From a virus: a stretch of DNA of 64,000 bases. Shown piece after piece: positions 33,205-40,401 of this stretch (positions are counted from its first letter, which is position 1; every line of letters starts with the position of its first letter). The notes below the pieces were generated by a model, which was given only the letters and a program-made list of their open reading frames with translations, made no database searches and was not told the origin of the DNA. Location of the stretch: the IMG/VR virus record IMGVR_UViG_3300044732_003010, positions 24,082-88,081 of that record; one strand, written 5' to 3'. The position numbers and the translations under genes were made by a program.

Positions 33205-33340
33205 TTTGTTGGTTTGTAAATAGATTGTAGATAAGGTGATCAACAATAAAAAGCATTGATATATATAGGTTCTAGACTTTGTTAGTATTGTTACTCTATT
33301 TCCCCGTGTCAGGATTTTTTATCCTTTTCTTATTGTCCAG
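33205..33340 (+). repeat. Dispersed element, variant copy after copy 2
   Basis: TTTGTAAATAGATTGTAG at 11-bp phase, an imperfect GATTGTAGATAA palindrome, AAAAAGCATTGATATATATAG, GACTTTGTTAGTATTGTTA, CCCCGTGTCAGGATTTTTTA. It is base-for-base very close to the minus-strand copy at 19320-19455. The 625-base gap 33155-33779 holds no gene, only these elements. Confidence 0.6.
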
Positions 33341-33349
33341 TTCGTTTAT

Positions 33350-33480
33350 CTCTCCCTATTTTTTCTCTCTCTGTATAGAGTGTCGACAAGATAAACAAAC
33401 CTCGAAATCTATACTCTGCAAGGATTTCGATTGTAGATAACCTTATCTACAATCTATCTACAGACTAACAGACTTATTGC
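33350..33480 (-). repeat. Dispersed structured element, copy C (minus orientation)
   Basis: The palindrome at 33429-33454 has the same arms as copies A and B around CC on the plus strand. On the minus strand it is followed by GAAATCCTTGCAGAGTATAG and ATTTCG, a clear second stem (GAAATC/GATTTC). 11-bp phased TCTACAATCTA, TCTACAGACTA, ACAGACT words flank it at 33446-33475. Confidence 0.65.
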
Positions 33481-33529
33481 TGACTTTGGTTTTTTCTTTC
33501 TATTGCTAAACTTAGTTATCTCTCGCAGT

Positions 33530-33680
33530 CTTTTTATTGTCCAGCCTGGTATATTTTCTTATCTTTTCTTTTTCCCTATAAACCATTGACAACGTTAACA
33601 AAGCCTAAAACCTTTACTCTGCAAAGGTTTCGATTGTCGATCACTTTATTAACAATCTATCTACAATGATAACGAGTAAA
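33530..33680 (-). repeat. Dispersed structured element, copy D (minus orientation)
   Basis: A degenerate palindrome at 33632-33657 (nine pairs plus one wobble). Its second stem is strong: AAACCTTT/AAAGGTTT. It then reads GGCTTTGTTAACGTTGTCAA and GTTTATAGGG. Same order as copies A-C. Confidence 0.6.
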
Positions 33681-33707
33681 TATACTTAGTACATCTGCTC
33701 AGAAAAG

Positions 33708-33750
33708 ATTCTCCCATCTACTTGACTTTGTTGGGAGAATGATCCACAAT
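33708..33750 (+). promoter_or_regulatory. Promoter/operator module 1 (TTCTCCCA type)
   Basis: ATTCTCCCA (33708-33716) and TGGGAGAAT (33732-33740) flank TTGACT (33722-33727); CACAAT (33745-33750) follows at 17 bp. A regulator bound to the arms would cover the -35. The same module occurs at 35347 and 36849. Confidence 0.65.
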
Positions 33751-33779
33751 AGAAAAGCAAGAATACACACAACGACGAC

Positions 33780-34346
33780 ATGAACACTTTACAAACTAAA
33801 TTAGCTCGATTGGAATCTCAACTTAAAATTACAAAAGGCAATCGTGCCAAAGCTAAGATTGTTATAGAAATTCTAAAAGTAGAATCAGCTATTGAGCGGT
33901 TAAAGCCCAAAAAAGAAATAAAAGTAAAAAATATAACTGTTAAAATCCCTGTTAGTGTTTCTACCCTTAAAAAACACTGCTGCAACGTGCCATCTCCTAA
34001 ACTGACAGACAAAGAAATTATTGACGGATGGAAGTATTCTTTGGCTGCCCAATCAATGCAAAGAGACCTTAGAACACAAAAAGATATTCAATGGGGAGAT
34101 CGCCATCTCCTTCTACAGGTAGTTTATTGGGTTAATCAATACCAGCAAGAAATGGATAAAAGGGGATTAACAGAAAAATACTGTCTATGGATCGAGAAAA
34201 AACAAGCATTTAAAGACGAATTTCATCGGAAACCAGAAAAGGCAATTAATGAATCTAAGCCTCAAATTAATATAACCGAAACTCAAGTAATTGACCCCAA
34301 AACCAAGCAATTAGAATTAAATCTCTTTTGTGAGATGCCTGCGTAA
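33780..34346 (+). CDS. Unknown protein with shared MNTL N-terminal module
   Basis: 188 residues. Residues 1-40 match the 31467 gene's N-terminus; residues 80-130 are aromatic and helical (WKYSLAAQSMQRDLRTQKDI, LLQVVYWVNQYQQEMDK), and the tail is polar. It is driven by promoter module 1. An open frame without start codon (KPQEVIDNTKFTKQTVSILN) follows in 34347-34460, possibly an old 3' extension. Function unknown. Confidence 0.45.
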   Translation: MNTLQTKLARLESQLKITKGNRAKAKIVIEILKVESAIERLKPKKEIKVKNITVKIPVSVSTLKKHCCNVPSPKLTDKEIIDGWKYSLAAQSMQRDLRTQKDIQWGDRHLLLQVVYWVNQYQQEMDKRGLTEKYCLWIEKKQAFKDEFHRKPEKAINESKPQINITETQVIDPKTKQLELNLFCEMPA

Positions 34347-34520
34347 ATAAGCCTCAAGAAGTAATTGATAACACAAAATTTACCAAACAGACCGTATCTA
34401 TTCTAAACAGAGAAGGTGAACCAAAAAAGTCCGAAAGCTTGTTTATATTGTCTAAAATTCAGTGACCTAAGCAAGTCAGTAAACTGCTTAATTTAAGTAC
34501 CTCACTTAGGAAAATAAATC

Positions 34521-34904
34521 ATGAACACAGAACAAACTATTAAAAAGTTTAAAGCCAGCAAACTTCGTATTTACGAAGATGGTTACATCGGGCCTCACGG
34601 ATGGTACTGGGGAAGTCACACAATTGCTAGTTTTATAGCAAAAGCTATTCAGACAAAACACGGTCATAATATGACTGACGTTCTAAATTATACCACTATC
34701 TATGTCTCAGAGCTAGTTAAGGTTCCTGCGGGGGGTTTAGCTTGCGGATGTCATGACACACTCTACAGCGTGACGGCTTTAGTTGATTTGCCCCTAGAGT
34801 TGCCGACGGAAAAAGAGATATACGCCGCTTACAAACACAATAACGCCCATTTCAACGGCGTAGAGGCTATAAAAGGCGGTTATCACTTTTATAGCATTTG
34901 GTAA
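34521..34904 (+). CDS. Unknown 127-aa protein
   Basis: TIKKFKASKLRIYEDGYIGP, HGWYWGSHTIASFIAKAIQT, GLACGCHDTLYSVTALVDLP. Several His, Cys and Trp may form a metal site (CGCHD). CTTAGGAAAA lies upstream of the ATG. No family is recognised. Confidence 0.45.
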   Translation: MNTEQTIKKFKASKLRIYEDGYIGPHGWYWGSHTIASFIAKAIQTKHGHNMTDVLNYTTIYVSELVKVPAGGLACGCHDTLYSVTALVDLPLELPTEKEIYAAYKHNNAHFNGVEAIKGGYHFYSIW

Positions 34905-34966
34905 TAAGCAACTAAGTCAAAACGGGGATAATTCCCCGTTTCGTATTAACACTAACAAAAACCACT

Positions 34967-35347
34967 ATGATCTTAATCTTATCTCTTGAATTGGAAGATT
35001 TTGAAGTTTTAAAATCTTCTATTCAGAAAATCGACAACATTGACACTAACTTAAGTCTTGTTAAGCTACAAGATTACTCTTTATCGGGCATAGCCTTGAC
35101 AAGAGTAGCTTTAATCTGTGATAAGCCTCCTCAGATAATCGCAAAAAAAGGAATCAACTTTTCTACAGAAGCAGTTATCCCTGAAACCAAATACTGCGTT
35201 GCTTGCTTAGTTTTAGGTAAGTTTACGCCACTCAATACCCGTAACAATTCTGGATACTGCTTGGAACACCGAGAACTCGATCCTAAACGAAAACAGGATC
35301 AACACCAACGTTACAAACAAAGACGTAGTACAAACGTTCAGAAATAA
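34967..35347 (+). CDS. Unknown protein with Cys/His C-terminal motif
   Basis: 126 residues. The C-terminus has YCVACLVLGKF, NNSGYCLEHRELDPKRKQDQ and a basic end, which looks like an HNH-type or zinc-binding module (C..C ... C..H) used by small phage DNA-binding proteins. The N-terminal half is alpha/beta without motif. Its stop lies on the operator arm of promoter module 2. Confidence 0.45.
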   Translation: MILILSLELEDFEVLKSSIQKIDNIDTNLSLVKLQDYSLSGIALTRVALICDKPPQIIAKKGINFSTEAVIPETKYCVACLVLGKFTPLNTRNNSGYCLEHRELDPKRKQDQHQRYKQRRSTNVQK

Positions 35348-35389
35348 TTCTCCCATCTACTTGATTTTATTGGGAGAATTTTGTAAGAT
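35347..35389 (+). promoter_or_regulatory. Promoter/operator module 2 (TTCTCCCA type)
   Basis: ATTCTCCCA (35347-35355), TTGATT (35361-35366), TGGGAGAAT (35371-35379), then TAAGAT (35384-35389) after a 17-bp spacer. It drives the 35424 gene and rules out a start at 35361. Confidence 0.6.
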
Positions 35390-35423
35390 AAGACTAGGCA
35401 AACAAACACAAGAGGACAAAGTT

Positions 35424-36806
35424 ATGACTTCCATTAATGATGATTGGTTACTTTACGAGTATGAAACATTGGTACTTATCAAGCATATCGAAAAAAATCT
35501 CAATCAAATTAACCAAAGATACTTTGAGGGAAACCACGGAATACTAAGCGTCACCGATAACGGCAATTATGTTACAGTCAAAAGACAGGGTTTATCTGTT
35601 GCTGACTATGACACTCAAAAGCTTTTTGACGCACTAGAAAATTTTAGTCAAGAAGAGTACGAGCTTTCCTGTTACGATCTTTGGGATTATTTCGATCATT
35701 GTAAATACACCCCACAAGAGGACAAAAAAATGACTTCAAATATCGAACTTTACGAAAAAGCCACAATTATCAGGTTTTTCCAAAGCACCCTCAATCAAAT
35801 TAACCAAGAGTGTTTCGGAGAAAAATTGTCAGTCACTGATAACGGTGATTATGTTACGGTCAAAACGCAAGGGTTATTTGTTGCAAATTATGACATCCAA
35901 AAGCTTTGGAACGCACTAGAAAACTATGATCAAGAGGACTGTGTTAAATTTGATAATTTGTGGGATTATCTTGATAATTGTAAATACATCCTTCCAGAAA
36001 ATCAGGAAACTGAAAATGAGTTAAAGACTGATGACGAGTTATCTTTTTCTGAAAAAACACAGGTTGCCCTCGTTGATTTGTTGTTAAGTGAACCTGACTT
36101 AGAATACCAAGAGTTCAATAAAGCATGGATTGAAAAGGAAACCTTAAAATGGGAAAATATTGAATTGACTCAATCTATTCAAGAGATGCACAATCTCAGA
36201 CGGCGTGAACTTAAAGAAGGATCTGAGATTATTAACCACTTGACGGCCCGTATTCATGAATTAAAACAGGACAAAGAGTCTAGTGGAGCATGGATTGAAA
36301 ACTTAAAGCAACGAATACATGATCTTGAATGTACAGTTTCTCTACTGCAAAAAGAAACAAATCAAATAACAGTTCTAAACGAATCTGTTACTCAATTACA
36401 AATTCGTATTTATCAACTGGAACAGGAAAACAAGCAACTAAAAACCAATCAACTAGAAACCAAACTAGAACCTAAACTGACGGATAACAAGGCTAAAAAA
36501 CCTAAATTTAAATTACCAGAAAACTTTGCTGACTACCAACAAGAGTGCGACGACTTAATTGACGCATTGTCTTGCTTTTACAATATCAAAAAAGGTAAAT
36601 GGGGAAAAGACATTCTCCAGTTTATTCTTACTCCCAACGATACCGAAAAAGCAAAGCATCCATATCCTGACAAGTGGAAAGCAGGGCTATATTTACATGG
36701 ACAGTGGACAGTCGATAAAGTCAATCTATCCGACCCTGATGAATGGAAAGACTGGTTTATGGATGTCAACGACTTTGCTGACGCTAACGACATAGAGATT
36801 AGTTAG
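35424..36806 (+). CDS. Tandem-duplicated coiled-coil protein
   Basis: 460 residues from MTSINDDWLLYEYETLVLIK. Residues 1-90 are duplicated at about 103-190: LNQIN..., LSVTDNG.YVTVK.QGL.VA.YD.QKL, LWDY.D.CKY. The link between the units (QEDKKMTSNIE) copies the sequence just before the gene's own start, so a whole small gene plus its ribosome-binding region duplicated and fused in frame. Residues 220-370 form a long coiled coil; the last ~100 residues are a separate Trp-rich domain. Function unknown. Confidence 0.55.
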   Translation: MTSINDDWLLYEYETLVLIKHIEKNLNQINQRYFEGNHGILSVTDNGNYVTVKRQGLSVADYDTQKLFDALENFSQEEYELSCYDLWDYFDHCKYTPQEDKKMTSNIELYEKATIIRFFQSTLNQINQECFGEKLSVTDNGDYVTVKTQGLFVANYDIQKLWNALENYDQEDCVKFDNLWDYLDNCKYILPENQETENELKTDDELSFSEKTQVALVDLLLSEPDLEYQEFNKAWIEKETLKWENIELTQSIQEMHNLRRRELKEGSEIINHLTARIHELKQDKESSGAWIENLKQRIHDLECTVSLLQKETNQITVLNESVTQLQIRIYQLEQENKQLKTNQLETKLEPKLTDNKAKKPKFKLPENFADYQQECDDLIDALSCFYNIKKGKWGKDILQFILTPNDTEKAKHPYPDKWKAGLYLHGQWTVDKVNLSDPDEWKDWFMDVNDFADANDIEIS

Positions 36807-36848
36807 TTTCTAGTTATCAGTTATCAGTAGTACACTTGTTCAGAAAAG

Positions 36849-36891
36849 ATTCTCCCAGATAGTTGACATTACTGGGAGAACGATCCATAAT
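36849..36891 (+). promoter_or_regulatory. Promoter/operator module 3 (TTCTCCCA type)
   Basis: ATTCTCCCA (36849-36857), TTGACA (36863-36868), TGGGAGAA (36873-36880) and CATAAT (36886-36891) with a 17-bp spacer. Best match to consensus of the three modules. Confidence 0.65.
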
Positions 36892-36923
36892 AGAAAGTAA
36901 CCAAAACACAGAAAAACAAGATT

Positions 36924-37067
36924 ATGGATAACGCTAAACAACCAATCGAAACAACACAAATTTCTGAAATTAAAAAAGCTCGAATTTTCTGCAAAGAGAT
37001 TGAGCAAATAACTCAATCTCTAAATCAGGAAGCACAAACAGTGCTAGGCAAATATCCGACGCTGTAA
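36924..37067 (+). CDS. 47-aa helical protein under promoter module 3
   Basis: MDNAKQPIETTQISEIKKAR followed by IFCKEIEQITQSLNQEAQTV. It is wholly helical and charged. It is placed 33 bases after the promoter, in the position of a regulated early peptide. The region 37068-37282 after it has TTATCAG repeats and promoter only. Confidence 0.4.
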   Translation: MDNAKQPIETTQISEIKKARIFCKEIEQITQSLNQEAQTVLGKYPTL

Positions 37068-37211
37068 TCAGTTATTAGTTATCAGTTGTCATCCGTCAAA
37101 AAGTGTGTGATTGCTTTATTAGCTTGATTTTCCGAGATTTTTGGCAGTCCTGCGATCAGTGTAACTATAGGTAAATCTACAAACTACAAAAAGATAATAA
37201 AAAAGTTTGAC

Positions 37212-37281
37212 AAAACACTTGACATACAAACATATACCTGTCATTATAGGTATATACCAAAAAACCAAAGGAGTTCACGAT
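37212..37281 (+). promoter_or_regulatory. Duplicated promoter/leader, copy 1
   Basis: TTGACA (37219-37224), 17-bp spacer, CATTAT (37242-37247). The -10 lies in the loop of ATATACCT/AGGTATAT. AAAGGAG follows. The whole 70 bp is repeated without change at 38286-38355. Confidence 0.7.
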
Positions 37282-37282
37282 T

Positions 37283-37747
37283 ATGACTACTGCTACCATC
37301 GACAAAATTGATTCTCAAGTCGCTGACATTCAAAATGAGATTGATTATCTCAAATCTCAAATTGAGATTTTCCAAGCCAAGCTATCTGATTTAGAAAATT
37401 TAAAAGCGCAAAAAGAAGCGCAAAAAGAAAGAGTTCAAAAGTTTGAAGACAAAACCTCAAAAGTATTGACAGAAGCAGAGTCCCTAAATGTAGAGATTCC
37501 TTCAAAAGAAGAATTTGAAAAAGTCTATGATATTCCTTATTATCAGGGCGGACTGACCGATCAAGAACGAAAAATCCTTTGGAAGCTTCCCTATCATTTG
37601 GAAGAGGTCATTGCTGAGGATCAATGTGTAACAAAATCTCGGTTATCTGGGATTAAAAGCAGTCTTTACAAAAAATTTGAATTGCAAGGTACACCTTGTC
37701 AAAAAACCATCGCACTTAAAGCTATGTCTGTTATGTATCTTAGCTAG
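37283..37747 (+). CDS. Coiled-coil protein
   Basis: 154 residues. Residues 5-70 are a heptad-rich coiled coil (DSQVADIQNEIDYLKSQIEI, AKLSDLENLKAQKEAQKERV). The second half (YYQGGLTDQERKILWKLPYH ... GIKSSLYKKFELQG) looks globular. No family is recognised. Expressed from the palindromic promoter at 37219. Confidence 0.45.
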   Translation: MTTATIDKIDSQVADIQNEIDYLKSQIEIFQAKLSDLENLKAQKEAQKERVQKFEDKTSKVLTEAESLNVEIPSKEEFEKVYDIPYYQGGLTDQERKILWKLPYHLEEVIAEDQCVTKSRLSGIKSSLYKKFELQGTPCQKTIALKAMSVMYLS

Positions 37748-37754
37748 TCTAATC

Positions 37755-37819
37755 GGGGTTTAAAAATATTTCTTAAACCCCTTGACAACATACAAACATA
37801 TCCCCTACAATGGGGATAT
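37755..37819 (+). promoter_or_regulatory. Terminator-like hairpin and third palindromic promoter
   Basis: GGGGTTTAA/TTAAACCCC (37755-37781) forms a hairpin. TTGACA (37782-37787) follows, then an 18-bp spacer and TACAAT (37806-37811) in the loop of ATATCCCC/GGGGATAT. The operator stem differs in sequence from 37212 but keeps the same geometry. Confidence 0.6.
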
Positions 37820-37848
37820 AGAAAAACAAACACAAAAGAGTTAAACAG

Positions 37849-38112
37849 ATGAACGGGTTAAACACATTAAAGGAATTTGCTCAAAAATTCAAAAATGTCA
37901 CTATTGGTTCTCACGAACACGGGCAACTATTTGTTAAAACAGAAAGAAGTCTTACAAGGCTAAAATCTACCGAATTAGTAGCACTTGCAAGCAAAATAGG
38001 ACTAATTACTTCAACCATTAACGGGAAAACGTTAGGTTACACCAAAGATCAATGGATTGATCTACTGTTACAGTATTCTCATCTATCATTAAATGACAAT
38101 GCAATGTCCTAA
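37849..38112 (+). CDS. Unknown 87-aa basic protein
   Basis: MNGLNTLKEFAQKFKNVTIG followed by SLTRLKSTELVALASKIGLI and KDQWIDLLLQYS. The LKSTELV.LA..IGL.....G..K..WID pattern looks like a SAP/HeH-type DNA-binding motif. It overlaps the zinc-ribbon gene by 20 bases. Confidence 0.45.
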   Translation: MNGLNTLKEFAQKFKNVTIGSHEHGQLFVKTERSLTRLKSTELVALASKIGLITSTINGKTLGYTKDQWIDLLLQYSHLSLNDNAMS

Positions 38113-38296
38113 ATGTCAATCACAGAAAATCTCTAAAAAAGGGTTCTCTGTGTCAGGAAAACAGAGATACCGATGCAAGGATTGCAATCATCATTTTACT
38201 GGTAATCCGGCAGGAAAACCCCCCCACACTGATTCAATGACTAACGCCGAAAGATGTCGTCGTTATCGGTTGAAAAAAAAACAAAAAAACACTTGA
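38093..38296 (+). CDS. Zinc-ribbon DNA-binding protein
   Basis: 67 residues: CPKCQSQKISKKGFSVSGKQ, YRCKDCNHHFTGNP is an InsA/IS1-type zinc ribbon (CxxC ... CxxC) with a basic tail (RCRRYRLKKKQKNT). It matches the C-terminal ribbon of the 30505 gene in type. Its stop codon falls inside the -35 of the next promoter (38293-38298). Confidence 0.55.
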   Translation: MTMQCPKCQSQKISKKGFSVSGKQRYRCKDCNHHFTGNPAGKPPHTDSMTNAERCRRYRLKKKQKNT

Positions 38297-38355
38297 CATA
38301 CAAACATATACCTGTCATTATAGGTATATACCAAAAAACCAAAGGAGTTCACGAT
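38286..38355 (+). promoter_or_regulatory. Duplicated promoter/leader, copy 2
   Basis: Seventy bases identical to 37212-37281, with TTGACA at 38293-38298 and the -10 in the palindrome loop. It drives the FGE-fold gene, which starts in its last bases. Confidence 0.7.
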
Positions 38356-38989
38356 GACCGAAAAACTACCCAATCAAGTCGCATTAGAAATGGTGAACTT
38401 ACCAGCAGGTGAGTTTCTCATAGGCTCTCCTGATAGTGATCCCGATGTTCAAAATCATCAAAAGCCTTCACACCAAGTTAAAGTCAACAGTTTTGCGATT
38501 GGCAAATATCCGGTGACTCAGGAACAATATCAAGCAGTAATGGGAACCAATCCCTCTCACTTTAAAAATAATCCCCAAAATCCGGTAGAACAGGTTAGTT
38601 GGGACGATGCTAGAGCTTTTTGTCAGAAATTGAGTCGAATAACCGGTAAAACCTATCGCCTACCCACAGAAGCGGAATGGGAATATGCTTGTCGAGCAGG
38701 TACAACTACTACATATTATTTTGGTGATGATGCTAATCAGTTAAGAGATTATGCTTGGTATAGCGAAAATTCTAATGACACAACTCATCCCGTAGGACAG
38801 AAAAAGCCCAATGGTTGGGGACTGTATGACATGAGTGGTAATGTTTGGGAGTGGTGCGAAGATAGTTGTCTGCGCGGCGGTTCTTGGTTCATCAATCCGA
38901 GGTACTGTCGCAGTGCGGTTCGTTTCTGGCTCTTCCCCGGCTTCCGCTTCAACTTCAGCCTCGGTTTTCGAGTTGTCTGCGACAATTAG
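38354..38989 (+). CDS. Formylglycine-generating-enzyme-fold protein, DGR target type
   Basis: 211 residues of the FGE-sulfatase (SUMF1-like) fold: FLIGSPDSD, FAIGKYPVTQEQYQAVMG, PVEQVSWDDARAFCQKLS, YRLPTEAEWEYACRAG, WGLYDMSGNVWEWCED, LRGGSWF, GFRVV. The C-terminus is the kind of C-type-lectin-like variable region diversified by cyanobacterial DGRs. About 25 residues normally found between WCED and LRGGSW are missing. With this fold in a phage a binding role is more likely than sulfatase activation. Its promoter is a 70-bp duplicate. Confidence 0.75.
   Translation: MTEKLPNQVALEMVNLPAGEFLIGSPDSDPDVQNHQKPSHQVKVNSFAIGKYPVTQEQYQAVMGTNPSHFKNNPQNPVEQVSWDDARAFCQKLSRITGKTYRLPTEAEWEYACRAGTTTTYYFGDDANQLRDYAWYSENSNDTTHPVGQKKPNGWGLYDMSGNVWEWCEDSCLRGGSWFINPRYCRSAVRFWLFPGFRFNFSLGFRVVCDN
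38888..38962 (+). other. DGR-type variable region within the FGE-fold gene
   Basis: Between GGSW and GFRVV, twelve codons are NNC (TTC, ATC, TAC, TTC, CTC, TTC, TTC, TTC, AAC, TTC, AGC, CTC), as expected if AAC codons in a template were mutated at adenines; TGG and GGC suit AGG and GAC. The stretch 38906-38974 has very few A compared with the A-rich surroundings. No template repeat or reverse transcriptase is visible in the window. Confidence 0.65.
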
Positions 38990-39036
38990 TCAGTTATCAG
39001 TTATCAGTTGTCAGCAACGAATCAACGGGAGTAATT

Positions 39037-39405
39037 ATGCTATCATTTCAAGAGTTTCAAGAACAAGTTTTGAACGTTCTTAGTCCAAGTGAAAGAGAAT
39101 GTAAGTTTTGGAAAAGTTGCTCAAGTTTCTCGGCAGATATTAATTATCATGGCGTAGAATATGTATCTTTTCAGGTAAGATACATAATAGACGAGAAAAA
39201 CTGCAATTGCGGGCAGTGGTTTATTCAAAAAACTTACACGCAAGAATGTAACACTTTTTCGGATTCTTTAACTCAAGGCATAGAAACTATTGGTAAACAA
39301 ACCACAGAATGTATTAACGGTGAGTTACAAGTTTTTTTTAAAATTCAAAAAGGATGGAGAAACGTTAAATTTAAAGAATTGTTTGAGTCTTTAATGATAA
39401 ATTAA
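39037..39405 (+). CDS. Unknown 122-aa protein
   Basis: MLSFQEFQEQVLNVLSPSER, a Cys-rich beta region (DEK NCNCGQW), and helical C-terminus. It starts after a TTATCAG heptad repeat run. No family is recognised. A longer frame into the FGE gene (from 38866) is a shadow of the coding strand. Confidence 0.4.
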   Translation: MLSFQEFQEQVLNVLSPSERECKFWKSCSSFSADINYHGVEYVSFQVRYIIDEKNCNCGQWFIQKTYTQECNTFSDSLTQGIETIGKQTTECINGELQVFFKIQKGWRNVKFKELFESLMIN

Positions 39406-39461
39406 TATCTCACCACGAGACATAAGAGTTGACTATCCGTAATCGGTTAGTCTAAAGTTGC

Positions 39462-39497
39462 TATAATAGCTGTAAGTTATCCTTACAGCTATTTTTT
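39462..39497 (+). promoter_or_regulatory. Promoter with terminator-like leader hairpin before the tail operon
   Basis: TATAAT (39462-39467) overlaps the first base of a 12-bp stem (AATAGCTGTAAG 39465-39476, CTTACAGCTATT 39482-39493) followed by four T. The tail operon's first ATG follows 2 bases later. It could be a terminator of upstream transcripts plus a late promoter. Confidence 0.5.
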
Positions 39498-39498
39498 A

Positions 39499-39897
39499 AT
39501 GATTAACTGGAATCTAGGAAGACAATTAGCCATTGAGTCTTTTAATGAAATGGTGGGCGAATTTGCCCAAGAGATTAACTTTCAGATAAAAGATACTAAA
39601 TGGAACTGGCCACGGGAGACTGTACGAAAAAATGGCGGTGTAGTTGGCTCACCCCGGGACATTGTAGATACAGGTGAGCTAAAAAATAGCCAATTTATTG
39701 AAGATGTATCAGATACCTATAAAGTAATCGGGTACACGGCTGATCATGCCGCTCTTGTCCATGAAGGGTATCAAATAGAGCGTAACGATGGGACGGTGAC
39801 AGATGTTCCCGCCCGCCCATTTATCGACACGGCTATAGAAGACTATAATCCAATTGAGGCTTATAGTGAAATCTTAAAGGAAAAATTAAATGAGTGA
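39499..39897 (+). CDS. HK97 gp10-like neck/head-closure protein
   Basis: 132 residues. SPRDIVDTGELKNSQFIEDV, YKVIGYTADHAALVHEGYQI, ARPFIDTAIEDY match the gp10-like neck family that joins head and tail (DTG.L..S, Y.A..HEG, RPF...A). First gene of the tail operon. It overlaps the next gene by 8 bases. Confidence 0.7.
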   Translation: MINWNLGRQLAIESFNEMVGEFAQEINFQIKDTKWNWPRETVRKNGGVVGSPRDIVDTGELKNSQFIEDVSDTYKVIGYTADHAALVHEGYQIERNDGTVTDVPARPFIDTAIEDYNPIEAYSEILKEKLNE

Positions 39898-40339
39898 ATC
39901 AGAATTAAGAGATATTTTATTAAGCATTAGAAACAATTTAAAGATACTTATCGGCGCTGACTTAGGTAAATACGAAATAACAAGCCCTACAGGGCAAAAT
40001 TTAAAAGAAATTGATGCTATTTGGGTAGAGCCTCCTGAATTACCCCCTAACTATAAAGTAAAACCTAATAGCGGCATCGAAGCAATTATTCAAAGAGAGC
40101 CTAATCCTTATCACGAAAATTTACTAGGATATACCGTAGGTATAAATAACTATTACATTACCCTAAAACAGTACAATCTAGAGAAATCCTTAACACCGGT
40201 GATCGAGAGACTTAAATCATCTCGCTACTGGAATTTTCTAGATCAGCCGCGCCTAACCCCCTACACCAAAACCTCTGAGGGGATTATCAGACCAAAAGCG
40301 ACCTTTAAAATCACTACTGCTAGGCTTTTAGACTTCTAG
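39890..40339 (+). CDS. Tail terminator/completion-like protein
   Basis: 149 residues. The position between the neck and the tube protein suits a tail terminator. The visible sequence (WVEPPELPPNYKVKPNSGIE, LLGYTVGINNYYITLKQYNL) is alpha/beta with no catalytic motif. The assignment is positional. Confidence 0.45.
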   Translation: MSESELRDILLSIRNNLKILIGADLGKYEITSPTGQNLKEIDAIWVEPPELPPNYKVKPNSGIEAIIQREPNPYHENLLGYTVGINNYYITLKQYNLEKSLTPVIERLKSSRYWNFLDQPRLTPYTKTSEGIIRPKATFKITTARLLDF

Positions 40340-40401
40340 AGTACACATTTACTAATCTTTTATAGTACAATATAACTAGAAAAGTTTAGTCAGTGATTAG
40401 A

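Noticed and set aside
34347-34460. Open stretch KPQEVIDNTKFTK... after the 33780 gene
   Set aside because: No start codon in frame; possibly an old 3' extension, not supported as a gene.
35361-35423. TTG-started extension of the duplicated coiled-coil gene
   Set aside because: The TTG is the -35 hexamer of promoter module 2.
38866-39036. Frame overlapping the variable region of the FGE-fold gene
   Set aside because: Out-of-frame reading of the same bases; the real gene starts at 39037.
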